Under the pieces are notes generated by a model that did no database searches, was not told the DNA's origin, and was given only the letters and a program-made list of their open reading frames with translations. Below, piece after piece: positions 31,560 to 41,589 of a DNA stretch of 64,000 bases (position 1 is its first letter; each line of letters starts with the position of its first letter). The position numbers and the translations under genes were made by a program. Origin of the DNA: Actinomyces sp. S6-Spd3 (lineage in GTDB: Bacteria > Actinomycetota > Actinomycetes > Actinomycetales > Actinomycetaceae); the NCBI RefSeq assembly GCF_000758755.1, contig NZ_JRMV01000277.1, forward strand, positions 1-64,000, in the 5' to 3' direction.

Positions 31560-34500
31560 TTAGGCCTGAGACGCCTGCGGTGGGTTGAGTACCTTCGTCA
31601 TCAGATTTTCGATCCAGTCGATGAGGGCGTGATCTGTCAACGGCACACCACCGATACGCGCCGTCATCGGCAGAGGGACGAGCAACTGACGAACGGCAGC
31701 TTTCACGACGCATCCCGGGTACAGGCGCTTGAGCCTCATCGCCTGAGATTCTTTCAATTCGATGGGGTGAATCCGCAAGTACTTTCCCTGCGTTGCAAGC
31801 TCATCAATACCCATGCGACGCAGGAGTGAGCGAAGACGAGCAATCTCAAAGAGCAAGTCAACCTGCTGGGGAATAGGACCGTAGCGGTCGGCCAGCTCCT
31901 CGCGCAGATCTTTTTCCTGCTCGCTGGTTTCAACCGCCGCGATCTTGCCGTAGACCTCAAGGCGTAGGCGTTCAGCGGAGATGTAGTCCTCTGGGATGTG
32001 TGCGTCAACTGTAATATCCAGACGCAGATCCTTCTTTTCTTCCTTACGCTGCCCCTTAAAGGCAGCGACCGCATCTGCGACCATTCGGACGTAGAGGTCG
32101 AAGCCCACGCCCTCGATGTGTCCCGACTGCGCGCCGCCCAAGAGGTTACCAGCGCCTCGGATTTCCAAATCTCGCTGAGCAACCGCAAGCCCCGCACCCA
32201 GATCAGCGTTCTGGGCAATCGTCTGCAAGCGCTCGTGTGCCATCTCTGAAAGGGGGCGGTCAGAGGGGTAGAAGAAGTACGCATACGCGCGCTCACGGCC
32301 TCGGCCGACGCGACCACGCAACTGGTGCAATTGGGATAGACCGAAAGTATCCGCACGGTCAACAATCAGAGTATTCGCGTTGGAGATATCGAGGCCGGTT
32401 TCCACGATGGTGGTACACACCAGAACGTCGAAATCATGGTTCCAGAAATCAACGATGACGCTTTCCAATTGGTGCTCGTTGAGCTTCCCGTGGGCAACTC
32501 TGATCCGCGCCTCGGGAACAAGTTCTTGGATATGCGCGGCGACCGAGGCGATGGAGTCCACGCGGTTGTGCACGTAGAAGACCTGACCGTCGCGCAAAAG
32601 CTCGCGTCGAATGGCTGCGCTGACCTGCGCGTCGGTGTGTGCTCCGACGAAAGTGAGGACGGGCTGGCGTTCTTCGGGCGGGGTCTGAAGAATCGACATC
32701 TCGCGAATACCCGAAACTGCCATTTCCAAGGTCCTGGGGATGGGCGTTGCGGACATTGAAAGGACGTCCACATCGGCTCGTAGGGCTTTGAGTGTTTCCT
32801 TGTGCTCGACGCCGAAACGCTGTTCCTCGTCGATGATGACCAGGCCCAGATCCTTGAAGGTAATGGCACCGGAGAGCAGCGAGTGGGTACCAATGACCAG
32901 GTCCACTCCTCCCGAGGCCAAGCCTTCCTTGACCTTTTCCGCTTCCTTGGGCGTCGAGAAGCGCGAGAGCGTGCCGATGGTGACGGGGAATCCCGCGTAA
33001 CGTTCCGCGAAAGTTTCGGCATGCTGCTGGACGAGAAGCGTCGTTGGAACCAAGACGGCGACCTGTTTGCCATCCTGGATTGCTTTGAAGGCCGCGCGGA
33101 CTGCGATCTCGGTTTTTCCATAGCCCACGTCGCCCGTGAGAAGGCGGTCCATGGGCATGGGCTTTTCCATGTCGGCTTTCACTTCGTCGATAGTGACGAG
33201 TTGGTCGGGTGTTTCCACGTAGGGGAAGGAATCTTCCAACTCGCGTTGCCACGGGGTGTCCGGACCGAAAGCGTGCCCCTTCGTTGCTTGACGCACCGCG
33301 TAGAGGCGAATGAGTTCCTGCGCGATTTCTTTGACGGCTTTGCGAGCTTTTGCCTTGGTTTTCTCCCAGTCAGCGCCGCCCATCTTGGTCAGTGCGGGCT
33401 GATCCGAGCCCGTGTACTTCGAGATCTGATCCAAGCTGTCGGTTGGGATGAAAAGTCGATCACCGGGCTGGCCACGCTTTGAGGGCGCGTATTCCAAGAC
33501 CAAATAGTCGCGAGTAACCTGTCCTTCCCCGCGTCCAACAGTGCGGGAGACAAGCTCAATGAATCGCCCAATTCCGTGCTGATCATGAACGATGTAATCC
33601 CCCGGATGAAGCGTGAGGGGATCGACTCCCTTTCGCCTGCGCGAAGGCATTTTCCGCATATCTCGGGTTGTCGCACCCACGCGCCCGGATAGATCCGATT
33701 CGGAGATGATCGCAAGTTTGAGTTCGGGCGCAACAAAACCGCGAGTTCGCGGAGCTGAGACAACGTAGAGCACCGAAGGGTCCTGCGAAGGATCGCACTC
33801 TTCAACGATGCGACTTCCGATTCCCGCATCCGTCGCAATGGAGTTCAAACGACGGGCAGGGCCTTCTCCTTCAGCCGCAAGAATGAGCGTCCATCCTGCC
33901 CGGAGCAAAGTCCGGATATCGTCGAGAGCACGCGCATAATCGCCTCGATAGGGGCGCACGTCCCGCGCACCCAGAGCAACCAGTTCGTCTGAAACAACGA
34001 CGGAGCGCGCTTCTTTCTTCAGGAGCGCTCCCGAAGTTTGTGCTTCTTCATCTTCATTGTTCGCGGGGCTTCCGCCTTGTTCAGCGATTGCCTGAGCAAG
34101 TTGCGCGGGAGGAAGAGCCGTCAGGTCCCACCAAGGACGCCCCTGCGCTCCCCAGATTTCTTCCAATGGGATGAACGAGGCCTGGCCTGCTTCAAGGGGC
34201 ACTGCTCCCCCACCGGCAGCCTGAGACCAGGCCGCGGCGAGAAATTCCTCTGTGGTTGCAACCAGGTCCGCCCCGCGAGCGCGAATACGCTCGGGGTCAA
34301 CGGCAACAAAGAGTCCACCAGCAGGAATCAGGTCAAGGAAAGAATCCATTCCCCCGACCAAGATTGGAGCGAGAGATTCAAGGCCAGGAGCCGCGATTCC
34401 CTGCGATGCCAATTCCAAGATTTCGGCTGCGCCAGGAAGCTGGTCGATTTCATTGCGAGCCTTGGCGCGAACCTGCGGGGTCAGCAGCAGCTCCCGGCAG

Positions 34501-35195
34501 GCAACCGCCCATACACCGGACTCGACAACCCCCAAAGTTCGCTGATCAGATACGGAGAAGGCTCGGATTTCATCGACTTCGTCTCCCCATAATTCGATGC
34601 GCAAAGGGTGCGCTTCTTGAGGGGGAAATAGATCAAGAATGCCACCACGAACCGAGAATTGTCCGCGTCGCTCGACCATATCGACACGCTCGTAGCCCAG
34701 GTTTTCAAGGTCTTGAGCCAAGTGCGGGAGGTCAACGATATCCCCGGACTTCACGCGCACGGGGGCACGATCAGCAATCCCATGAATGATGGGCTGCATG
34801 AGCGCTCGAACGGGAATCACAACAACATTGAGACCTCCCGCGTGTTCATCGCCAGATTGCGGGTGAACAAGGCGCCGCAAGACCGCGATGCGTTGCGCCA
34901 TGGTGTCCGCTTGAGGCGAGAGGCGTTCATGCGGCAGTGTCTCCCACGAAGGAAAGACCTCGACTTCGTCGATCCACGCGCGCAGGGCGAGCGCCGTTTC
35001 TTCGGCCTCGCGCCCGGTTGGGGTCACGACATAGGTTGTTCCGCCTCGGCGAGCAGCCATCGATGCAATGAGGGGAATACGCGCACCAGCGGGAGCAACT
35101 GCACAACCAGAGATCCCCTGGTCAACGGATTCGAGCACCTGCGATAGTGCTGCGTCGCCTTCGAATGATGGGAGAAGAGAGGAAAACTGCGGCAC
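31560..35195 (-). CDS. mfd: Transcription-repair coupling factor Mfd
   Basis: Predicted 1211-residue ATP-dependent translocase that removes stalled RNA polymerase and recruits UvrA. GTG start immediately behind the pth stop (TAAGTG). The N-terminal UvrB-like region includes VFPSWETLPHERLSPQ and RGGILDLFPP; the RNA-polymerase-interacting domain has DYIVHDQHGIGRFI; the motor has GDVGYGKTEIAVRAAFKA (Walker A), DEEQRFGVEHKE (Walker B region), SATPIPRTLEMA, VCTTIVETGLDISNANT and QLHQLRGRVGRGRERAYAYF. The C-terminal TRCF domain ends near LTDHALIDWIENL. Full family length, with no truncation. Confidence 0.97.
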   Translation of the reverse strand: MPQFSSLLPSFEGDAALSQVLESVDQGISGCAVAPAGARIPLIASMAARRGGTTYVVTPTGREAEETALALRAWIDEVEVFPSWETLPHERLSPQADTMAQRIAVLRRLVHPQSGDEHAGGLNVVVIPVRALMQPIIHGIADRAPVRVKSGDIVDLPHLAQDLENLGYERVDMVERRGQFSVRGGILDLFPPQEAHPLRIELWGDEVDEIRAFSVSDQRTLGVVESGVWAVACRELLLTPQVRAKARNEIDQLPGAAEILELASQGIAAPGLESLAPILVGGMDSFLDLIPAGGLFVAVDPERIRARGADLVATTEEFLAAAWSQAAGGGAVPLEAGQASFIPLEEIWGAQGRPWWDLTALPPAQLAQAIAEQGGSPANNEDEEAQTSGALLKKEARSVVVSDELVALGARDVRPYRGDYARALDDIRTLLRAGWTLILAAEGEGPARRLNSIATDAGIGSRIVEECDPSQDPSVLYVVSAPRTRGFVAPELKLAIISESDLSGRVGATTRDMRKMPSRRRKGVDPLTLHPGDYIVHDQHGIGRFIELVSRTVGRGEGQVTRDYLVLEYAPSKRGQPGDRLFIPTDSLDQISKYTGSDQPALTKMGGADWEKTKAKARKAVKEIAQELIRLYAVRQATKGHAFGPDTPWQRELEDSFPYVETPDQLVTIDEVKADMEKPMPMDRLLTGDVGYGKTEIAVRAAFKAIQDGKQVAVLVPTTLLVQQHAETFAERYAGFPVTIGTLSRFSTPKEAEKVKEGLASGGVDLVIGTHSLLSGAITFKDLGLVIIDEEQRFGVEHKETLKALRADVDVLSMSATPIPRTLEMAVSGIREMSILQTPPEERQPVLTFVGAHTDAQVSAAIRRELLRDGQVFYVHNRVDSIASVAAHIQELVPEARIRVAHGKLNEHQLESVIVDFWNHDFDVLVCTTIVETGLDISNANTLIVDRADTFGLSQLHQLRGRVGRGRERAYAYFFYPSDRPLSEMAHERLQTIAQNADLGAGLAVAQRDLEIRGAGNLLGGAQSGHIEGVGFDLYVRMVADAVAAFKGQRKEEKKDLRLDITVDAHIPEDYISAERLRLEVYGKIAAVETSEQEKDLREELADRYGPIPQQVDLLFEIARLRSLLRRMGIDELATQGKYLRIHPIELKESQAMRLKRLYPGCVVKAAVRQLLVPLPMTARIGGVPLTDHALIDWIENLMTKVLNPPQASQA

Positions 35196-35804
35196 TTAGG
35201 CTCCCTGTTGCGTGTGCAAGCGCTGCTGCGCCTCACTGAAACTTGTGGTGACGATATCTTCGACAACGTCTCCGGCTTGGGCGATGGTCACTGCGAGCTC
35301 GGTCAGTTGGTTTTGATTCATTCGCGCAAGCACGTAATCAGCGGGATTCATTCGCCCCGGTGGGCGACCAATTCCGATCCGTAGCCTGTTGTAGTCACGT
35401 GTGCCCAGGACCTGGGAGATTGATTTGAGACCGTTGTGACCGCCTTCTCCACCCCCGGTCTTCAAGCGCAGAGTACCTTCAGGAAGGTCAAGATCATCGT
35501 GAACGACCAAGAGACGCGAAGGCGCGACATTCATGAACTTCGCGAGGCGTCCAATGGGACCTCCAGAAGTGTTCATGTAGGAATCGCTGATTGCCAGAAT
35601 CACTCGCGGTCCAGGAACGCCCCCGGGGAGCATTCCCAATCGAATGTCTGCACAGTGAGTCCCTGAACGATGGGCCGAAAGCTGGACTCCCGCATTCGAC
35701 GCGAGCAGGTCCACGAGCATGTGCCCGACATTGTGACGGGTATTTGCGTACTGTGCGCCCGGGTTACCCAGGCCCACAACCATCCAGGGATCCGTTGAAG
35801 TCAT
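35196..35804 (-). CDS. pth: Peptidyl-tRNA hydrolase
   Basis: Predicted 202-residue enzyme that frees tRNA from abortive peptidyl-tRNAs. VGLGNPGAQYANTRHNVGHM (about residues 10-29) contains the catalytic His; PRVILAISDSYMNTSGGPIG, VVHDDLDLPEGTLRLKTGGG (catalytic Asp) and EGGHNGLKSISQVLGTRDYNRLRIGIGRP follow as in all bacterial Pth. The C-terminus ends QQRLHTQQGA. The gene abuts mfd with no spacer, so they should be cotranscribed; the same order occurs in many actinobacteria. Confidence 0.97.
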   Translation of the reverse strand: MTSTDPWMVVGLGNPGAQYANTRHNVGHMLVDLLASNAGVQLSAHRSGTHCADIRLGMLPGGVPGPRVILAISDSYMNTSGGPIGRLAKFMNVAPSRLLVVHDDLDLPEGTLRLKTGGGEGGHNGLKSISQVLGTRDYNRLRIGIGRPPGRMNPADYVLARMNQNQLTELAVTIAQAGDVVEDIVTTSFSEAQQRLHTQQGA

Positions 35805-35885
35805 AGAACGATTGTGCCACCCCCTCCCCGCATCTGCGTCCAGGAAGAAGGTGGCACACCTGTGAAGTTAGGCGTTGAGAGTACT

Positions 35886-37130
35886 TCAGAGTTTGCCGGC
35901 GGGAGCAGAAGGAACGGCAACAATGAACGCCGGCTCCCCCAACTCATGATCAGCGAATGCGCGCGCAACAGCCTGCGCGGTTTCCTCCACACGCTCGCGA
36001 TCAACGAGGGCGATGGCACTGCCTCCGAATCCCCCACCTGTCATTCGCGCACCATAGGCACCCGCGCCGCGTGCTGCGTCCACAGCGACATCAAGTTCCG
36101 TGCACGAGACCTCGTAATCATCGCGCAGAGAATCATGCGAATCATTCATGAGCGCGCCGACGACCTGGACACGCGAACCTTCCAGGGGTCCTTCCTTGAG
36201 GAGCTCAATCAACGCTCGAGTGCGCGCAATTTCAGAGACAACGTGACGCATACGCTTACGGAGCCTCTCATCTTCCAAAGCCTCGCTGGCACCTTGCAGG
36301 TCTTCGATCTCAACGAGCTGTTCCACGCCCAGGAGTCGGGCGGCCTCTTCGCAATCAGCACGGCGTTGTCCGTACTGTCCATCCGCCAAGGAGTGCGCAG
36401 CCCGCGTATCAATAACGAGCAGCGCAAGCCCCTGAGATTCCAGATCGAAGGGGATGTGTTCGACGCTCATATCGCGGCAGTCCAATGCAAGGGCATGGCC
36501 TTCTTCGCAACGCAGCGACGCGGTCTGGTCCAGTCCCCCGGTGTTTGCTCCCGCAATCTCGTTTTCTGCGCGGCGCGCACACTCAACGAGGATTGCTCGC
36601 CCCTTATCGTTCGGCGCGCTCAGCGGGCCAGCCAAGCCCAGGTCTTCGGCCTCGTCAATGGCGACGGCCATTGCGCATTCAAGGGCAGCAGAGGAAGAAA
36701 GCCCACCACCGCGGGGAACGCAGGAGTAGAGCGCAGCGTCAAAGCCGTGAATCGGCCCATAACCGGCCTTCTCAAGCGCCCACGCGACGCCGGAAAGATA
36801 CGAGGCCCAGCCGATAACTTCGCCCTCGCAGCCACGCGGCGCGACCTTGTCGAGGTCCAGTTCATCGACGGTCTCGCGAGTCTGAGGCGAAACCAAGCGC
36901 AAAAGTCGATCTTCGCGGGGGGCGTAGGCGATGAAGGCTCGATGCGGGAGTGCGATGGGAAGACAGGGGCCCCCGTTGTAGTCCACGTGCTCGCCTATAA
37001 CGTTGACGCGCCCGGGTGCCGACCATACGTCGAGCGGCTGGTAGCCGAAAGTTTCTTCAAAAAGTTCGCCGGCGAGTTTGCGTCCTTCTTGGGCGCTCAG
37101 AGCGGCTGACCAGGACAGATCCACGTGCAC
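35886..37130 (-). CDS. galK: Galactokinase
   Basis: Predicted 414-residue GHMP kinase that phosphorylates galactose for the Leloir pathway. WSAPGRVNVIGEHVDYNGG (about 35-53) is the galactokinase signature, SCVPRGGGLSSSAALECAMA (about 131-150) is the ATP-binding GHMP motif, and ARMTGGGFGGSAIALVDRE near the C-terminus is motif 3. The substrate Asp follows in GANTGGLDQTASL. GTG start at 37130; a second in-frame GTG is two codons downstream. Other gal genes are not in the window, so it is an isolated copy. It is codirectional with pth but separated by 81 bases. Confidence 0.96.
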   Translation of the reverse strand: MHVDLSWSAALSAQEGRKLAGELFEETFGYQPLDVWSAPGRVNVIGEHVDYNGGPCLPIALPHRAFIAYAPREDRLLRLVSPQTRETVDELDLDKVAPRGCEGEVIGWASYLSGVAWALEKAGYGPIHGFDAALYSCVPRGGGLSSSAALECAMAVAIDEAEDLGLAGPLSAPNDKGRAILVECARRAENEIAGANTGGLDQTASLRCEEGHALALDCRDMSVEHIPFDLESQGLALLVIDTRAAHSLADGQYGQRRADCEEAARLLGVEQLVEIEDLQGASEALEDERLRKRMRHVVSEIARTRALIELLKEGPLEGSRVQVVGALMNDSHDSLRDDYEVSCTELDVAVDAARGAGAYGARMTGGGFGGSAIALVDRERVEETAQAVARAFADHELGEPAFIVAVPSAPAGKL

Positions 37131-37281
37131 ACTTCCTTGGGTGAATCGATCAATACAGTGTCTTCAGCGTAGCGCATTGAGCATCTTCCTTACGCCGATA
37201 CGCTTGTGGACTCGATGTGCTCGACGCCGGCCTCCCCATGTACCATGGGCGAGTTCGTATTCCCCCATTTCAGGTAGTTTC

Positions 37282-37821
37282 ATGTATCTCCCTCAGCGTT
37301 TACCGGGCCAAGAATGGCTCGGCGTTGTCGTTGCGATACCTGAACCCTGGGTGAGCGCGCTGACGGAAATTCGCGTCGGTTTGGGCGATGAGCAGGGAAC
37401 AAAAGTGCCCGCCCACATCACGATTCTTCCACCAACAGCAGTGGATAAGGACCGCCGCGAAGACGTGATCGAACACCTGCGCACGGTTGCGCAGCGCTAC
37501 ACGCCTTTCCGCGTGACTTTGGGTGAGACGGGAACTTTCCGCCCGGTTTCACCGGTTGTCTATCTTTCTCTTGCCGAGGGCGCGCGCGAGTGCACTTTCT
37601 TGGCGGAAGATATCCGCTCCGGTCCCTTGTACGCCGAGGCTCGATTCCCCTATCACGCACACGTGACCCTTGCGCAGGGTGTGTCCGATGAGGCGCTGGA
37701 CCGCGCGATGAGCATCGGCTCTTACGAGGCCTCGTGGATGGTTCCCGGATTCCGCTTAGACCGCGTGGACGAGAACGGCGTCTACTCATCCATGGCGCTT
37801 TTTGATTTCGAAAGCGCTTAG
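37282..37821 (+). CDS. 2H phosphoesterase (2'-5' RNA ligase family)
   Basis: Predicted 179-residue protein with the two histidine motifs of the 2H superfamily: HITILPP (about residue 48) and HAHVTLAQG (about 125). These act as acid and base on cyclic phosphates or 2'-5' linkages. ATG 37282 is the first start that gives a compact domain; a longer frame back to 37078 overlaps galK and is rejected. It has no obvious ribosome binding site beyond CAGGTAG. The last four bases overlap the convergent exonuclease III gene. Physiological substrate unknown; actinobacterial relatives are mostly uncharacterised. Confidence 0.85.
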   Translation: MYLPQRLPGQEWLGVVVAIPEPWVSALTEIRVGLGDEQGTKVPAHITILPPTAVDKDRREDVIEHLRTVAQRYTPFRVTLGETGTFRPVSPVVYLSLAEGARECTFLAEDIRSGPLYAEARFPYHAHVTLAQGVSDEALDRAMSIGSYEASWMVPGFRLDRVDENGVYSSMALFDFESA

Positions 37822-38648
37822 AGTTCGTAGCTCACCGACAGCGGTGCGTGGTCGCTCCAACGTTCCTCGTACGAGGCCGCGCGACCAATCGCGAAAGAGG
37901 TTGCCTTCTCCGCAAGCACGGGAGTCGCAAACTGGTAATCGATGCGCCAACCCGTGTCATTGGTAAAAGCTTGGCCGCGCTGGGACCACCAGGTGTAGGG
38001 ACCCTGAACATCGCCGGCAAGATCACGCATAACGTCATGCCATCCCGCGTCGAGCCACTGATCGAGGAATGCGATTTCCTCATCGAGTACGCCCGCGCGT
38101 TTGTTGTGGTTCGAAGTCCAATTCTTAATATCGGACCGACTGCGAACGATGTTGAAATCTCCGGCCACAACGGTCCCGAGGACGCTTGTTTGCCGCTGCG
38201 CGGCCTCGGAAAGGAGCTCCCCCATGCGCTGAGCAATGCGCGGGAGGTGTGCCATTTTCGCGTCCTGCTTGGGAGTGTCTTTTTCGCCAGAGTGGAAGTA
38301 GGCGGAAACAACGCGGACGCGCCCAGCCTCGGTTTCAACCACCGCTTCTAGCCAGCGTCCGGAATCAACGTCGCTTTCCTGGTCGTCAAGAAAGAGGCGC
38401 GGTTCACCGCTGATGTGTGCGCTATCCTTGCGCACCGCAACTGCGACACCTGCACGTCCCTTAATTCGGCAGGGAAGAATGATGCTTTCCCATGAATCGC
38501 CCAGTAGTTCGGTGGCGATTTCTTCATCCGCACGGACTTCTTGGAGAAGAAGAACATCGCAGGGGTTGGCGTCGAGCCACTCCATCATGCCCTTGCGGTG
38601 TGCGGCACGGATTCCGTTGACATTAACGCTGGTAACAGTGAAAGCCAT
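37818..38648 (-). CDS. xthA: Exodeoxyribonuclease III (AP endonuclease)
   Basis: Predicted 276-residue Mg2+-dependent AP endonuclease/3'-exonuclease of the EEP superfamily. VTSVNVNGIRAAHRKGMMEWL opens it; LLLQEVRADE holds the metal-binding Glu; VVSAYFHSGEKD, VVAGDFNIVRSRSDIKNW (D and N of the active site), and the C-terminal WRIDYQFATPVL with YEERWSDHAPLSVSYEL (catalytic Asp-His) complete the set. Full length for the family. It faces the 2H phosphoesterase gene with a four-base overlap of the stops. Confidence 0.95.
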   Translation of the reverse strand: MAFTVTSVNVNGIRAAHRKGMMEWLDANPCDVLLLQEVRADEEIATELLGDSWESIILPCRIKGRAGVAVAVRKDSAHISGEPRLFLDDQESDVDSGRWLEAVVETEAGRVRVVSAYFHSGEKDTPKQDAKMAHLPRIAQRMGELLSEAAQRQTSVLGTVVAGDFNIVRSRSDIKNWTSNHNKRAGVLDEEIAFLDQWLDAGWHDVMRDLAGDVQGPYTWWSQRGQAFTNDTGWRIDYQFATPVLAEKATSFAIGRAASYEERWSDHAPLSVSYEL

Positions 38649-38789
38649 GGGCTTCAGTGTACTTGCTGATGAGTGTTCAGGCGGATGGAGTCACCATTGT
38701 CTTCATTGAAATCCCCGCTCTACCCGGTGGAGGTCTGGTTAATTTCGGGCTAGCTTTATGGGAATAAATACTTCTACCCAAGGAGTGCC

Positions 38790-39178
38790 ATGCGCGCTGT
38801 TGTCATGCACGAACCCGGCAACGTCACCGTCGAAGAACTGACCGACGGCCTTGGCGCAGACGGCGTCGTCGAGGCGGTCGGCAACGAGGCATCCTTCGAT
38901 CAGGCGCTCGGCTGCGTGCGTCCCGGTGGTCACCTGTCCTTCGTGGGCGTTCCCCACGGCGTCTCACTGGACATGGACCGCATGTTCTTTGCCGAGGTCC
39001 ACATGTTCGGCGGTCCCGCCGCCGTGCGTAAGTACCTGCCGGCAATGATTGATCTGATCTTTGGCGGCGAGATCAACCCGGGCGCTGTCTTCGATCTGGT
39101 CCTGCCGCTTGAGCGGGCGGCCGAGGGCTACGCTGCATGGATGAGCGTCGCGCAACGAAGGTCATGTTGACGCTCTGA
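38790..39178 (+). pseudogene. Zinc-dependent alcohol dehydrogenase with internal deletion and frameshift
   Basis: A good ribosome binding site (AAGGAG) precedes ATG 38790, and the first 15 codons (MRAVVMHEPGNVTVEE) are those of a zinc alcohol dehydrogenase. The frame then jumps to LTDGLGADGVVEAVGNEASF, which is in the middle of the NAD-binding Rossmann domain; most of the catalytic zinc domain, including the GHE and cysteine motifs, is missing. Close to the end the frame shifts: the expected MDERRATKVML reads in another frame from 39135 to TGA 39176-39178, while the original frame stops at 39168-39170. The product cannot be a working dehydrogenase. Confidence 0.85.
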
Positions 39179-39203
39179 TCAACAGGACTGTTCGCTCTCA
39201 GTG

Positions 39204-39232
39204 CCCTGTCTTCGCCGAAGACAGGGTACTAT
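39204..39232 (+). promoter_or_regulatory. Palindrome and -10 box upstream of the CDF gene
   Basis: CCCTGTCTTCG (39204-39214) and CGAAGACAGGG (39216-39226) form a perfect palindrome around one C. TACTAT (39227-39232) follows directly and looks like a -10 box ten bases before ATG 39243, with no Shine-Dalgarno sequence. A dimeric repressor or activator bound here would cover the -35 to -10 region, as in metal-controlled promoters. It could also fold into a hairpin (9-bp stem, CGCCG loop). Confidence 0.55.
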
Positions 39233-39242
39233 GCTATTCACT

Positions 39243-40587
<1,345 letters not shown>

Positions 40588-40684
40588 CTAGCGTCACCCA
40601 GCAACACTGCGGCGCTGATCAGCTCGAATCTTGGGGTGCACGTGCTCCGACGAAGACGTTCACGATCCTGTTTCTCGCGTGCCC

Positions 40685-40715
40685 TTGACAGTGACGTAGG
40701 GTCACAGTGTTCGAT
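40685..40715 (+). promoter_or_regulatory. MerR-type promoter of the cassette
   Basis: TTGACA (40685-40690) is a consensus -35. The 19-base spacer contains the perfect inverted repeat GTGAC (40691-40695) / GTCAC (40701-40705), and TTCGAT (40710-40715) is the -10 candidate. A stretched 19-base spacer with a central dyad is the signature of promoters activated by MerR regulators. Transcription would start at about 40722, on the merR start codon. Confidence 0.65.
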
Positions 40716-40722
40716 GGGTTCC

Positions 40723-41589
40723 ATGAGAGTCAAAGAGATGGCTGACCTCGCGGGTACAACGACGCGGACGGTGCGCTACTACCACCGCGTGGGGCTTCTG
40801 CCTGTGCCCCCGGTCGTCGCGGGGCACCGCGACTATGGAATCGAGCACCTGGCACGCCTGCTGCGTATCCGTTGGCTTGCTGAGTCCGGCATCCCGCTGG
40901 GGAAGATCCCCCAGATACTCCCCGAACGACCCGATCATCCGATAGACGCCATCGAGGCCGATCTGCTGGCGACTCGAGCCCAGATTGAAGCCCGCATGGC
41001 GGTCCTGCGTGACCAGTGCGAGCGGATAGACCGACTCGTTGCCAGGGTACGCTCGGGCGAGGTACTTTCGCCGCTCCCGGTCGTCCTCGAACATTTCTAC
41101 AATCGCATCGAGGTCCTTATTGAGGACCCAGCAACGCTATCCATCGTGCACACGGACCGGCGCATCATCTTGACCCTGGCGCTGTCGGGACTCATTCCAT
41201 CCTCGCTGGGTCCTCTCATTGATGGACTCAGCGACGAGGACCACCGAGCGGTGGCCAGCATGCTCACTACATTCGCTAAGCTCGACCGCAACCGCTACCC
41301 CGATGCTTATGACGACGAGGAGAGGAAGCGCGTCATCAAGGAACTTGAAGAAACCGCGTGGGCAGTCCTCGAGCGCAACAGGTCGACAGCCCTCAGAGTG
41401 CTGCAAGACCTGCCCAGCGGCGGACCCGGGCACCTCCTATGGAAGCAGGTGGCCCGCCTGTCCAAGATCGGCTATCCCGAGCCGAACCAGAGACAAGTCA
41501 TCAAGCTCTTGCTTCGTCGCGTTCGCGACGACACAGAGTTTGGTCTGGTACTTGAAGAGAAAACAGGAAAGGACTGGGACCTTGTCTAA
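40723..41589 (+). CDS. MerR-family regulator of the ABC cassette
   Basis: Predicted 288-residue regulator. The start is taken as ATG 40723 (MRVKEMADLAG), just where the promoter would begin the transcript, so the mRNA is likely leaderless; ATG 40714 is also in frame. The winged helix-turn-helix spans 1-70 (TTTRTVRYYHRVGLLPVPP, HLARLLRIRWLAESGIPLGK), followed by a dimerisation helix (EARMAVLRDQCERIDRLVAR). The C-terminal 180 residues are not a known drug-binding domain. It overlaps the following ATPase gene by eight bases and should control the whole cassette in response to an unknown ligand. Base composition is GC-richer than the surrounding genes. Confidence 0.88.
   Translation: MRVKEMADLAGTTTRTVRYYHRVGLLPVPPVVAGHRDYGIEHLARLLRIRWLAESGIPLGKIPQILPERPDHPIDAIEADLLATRAQIEARMAVLRDQCERIDRLVARVRSGEVLSPLPVVLEHFYNRIEVLIEDPATLSIVHTDRRIILTLALSGLIPSSLGPLIDGLSDEDHRAVASMLTTFAKLDRNRYPDAYDDEERKRVIKELEETAWAVLERNRSTALRVLQDLPSGGPGHLLWKQVARLSKIGYPEPNQRQVIKLLLRRVRDDTEFGLVLEEKTGKDWDLV

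Noticed and set aside
37078-37281. N-terminal extension of the 2H phosphoesterase
   Set aside because: It overlaps galK and is not part of the fold; ATG 37282 gives the expected domain length.
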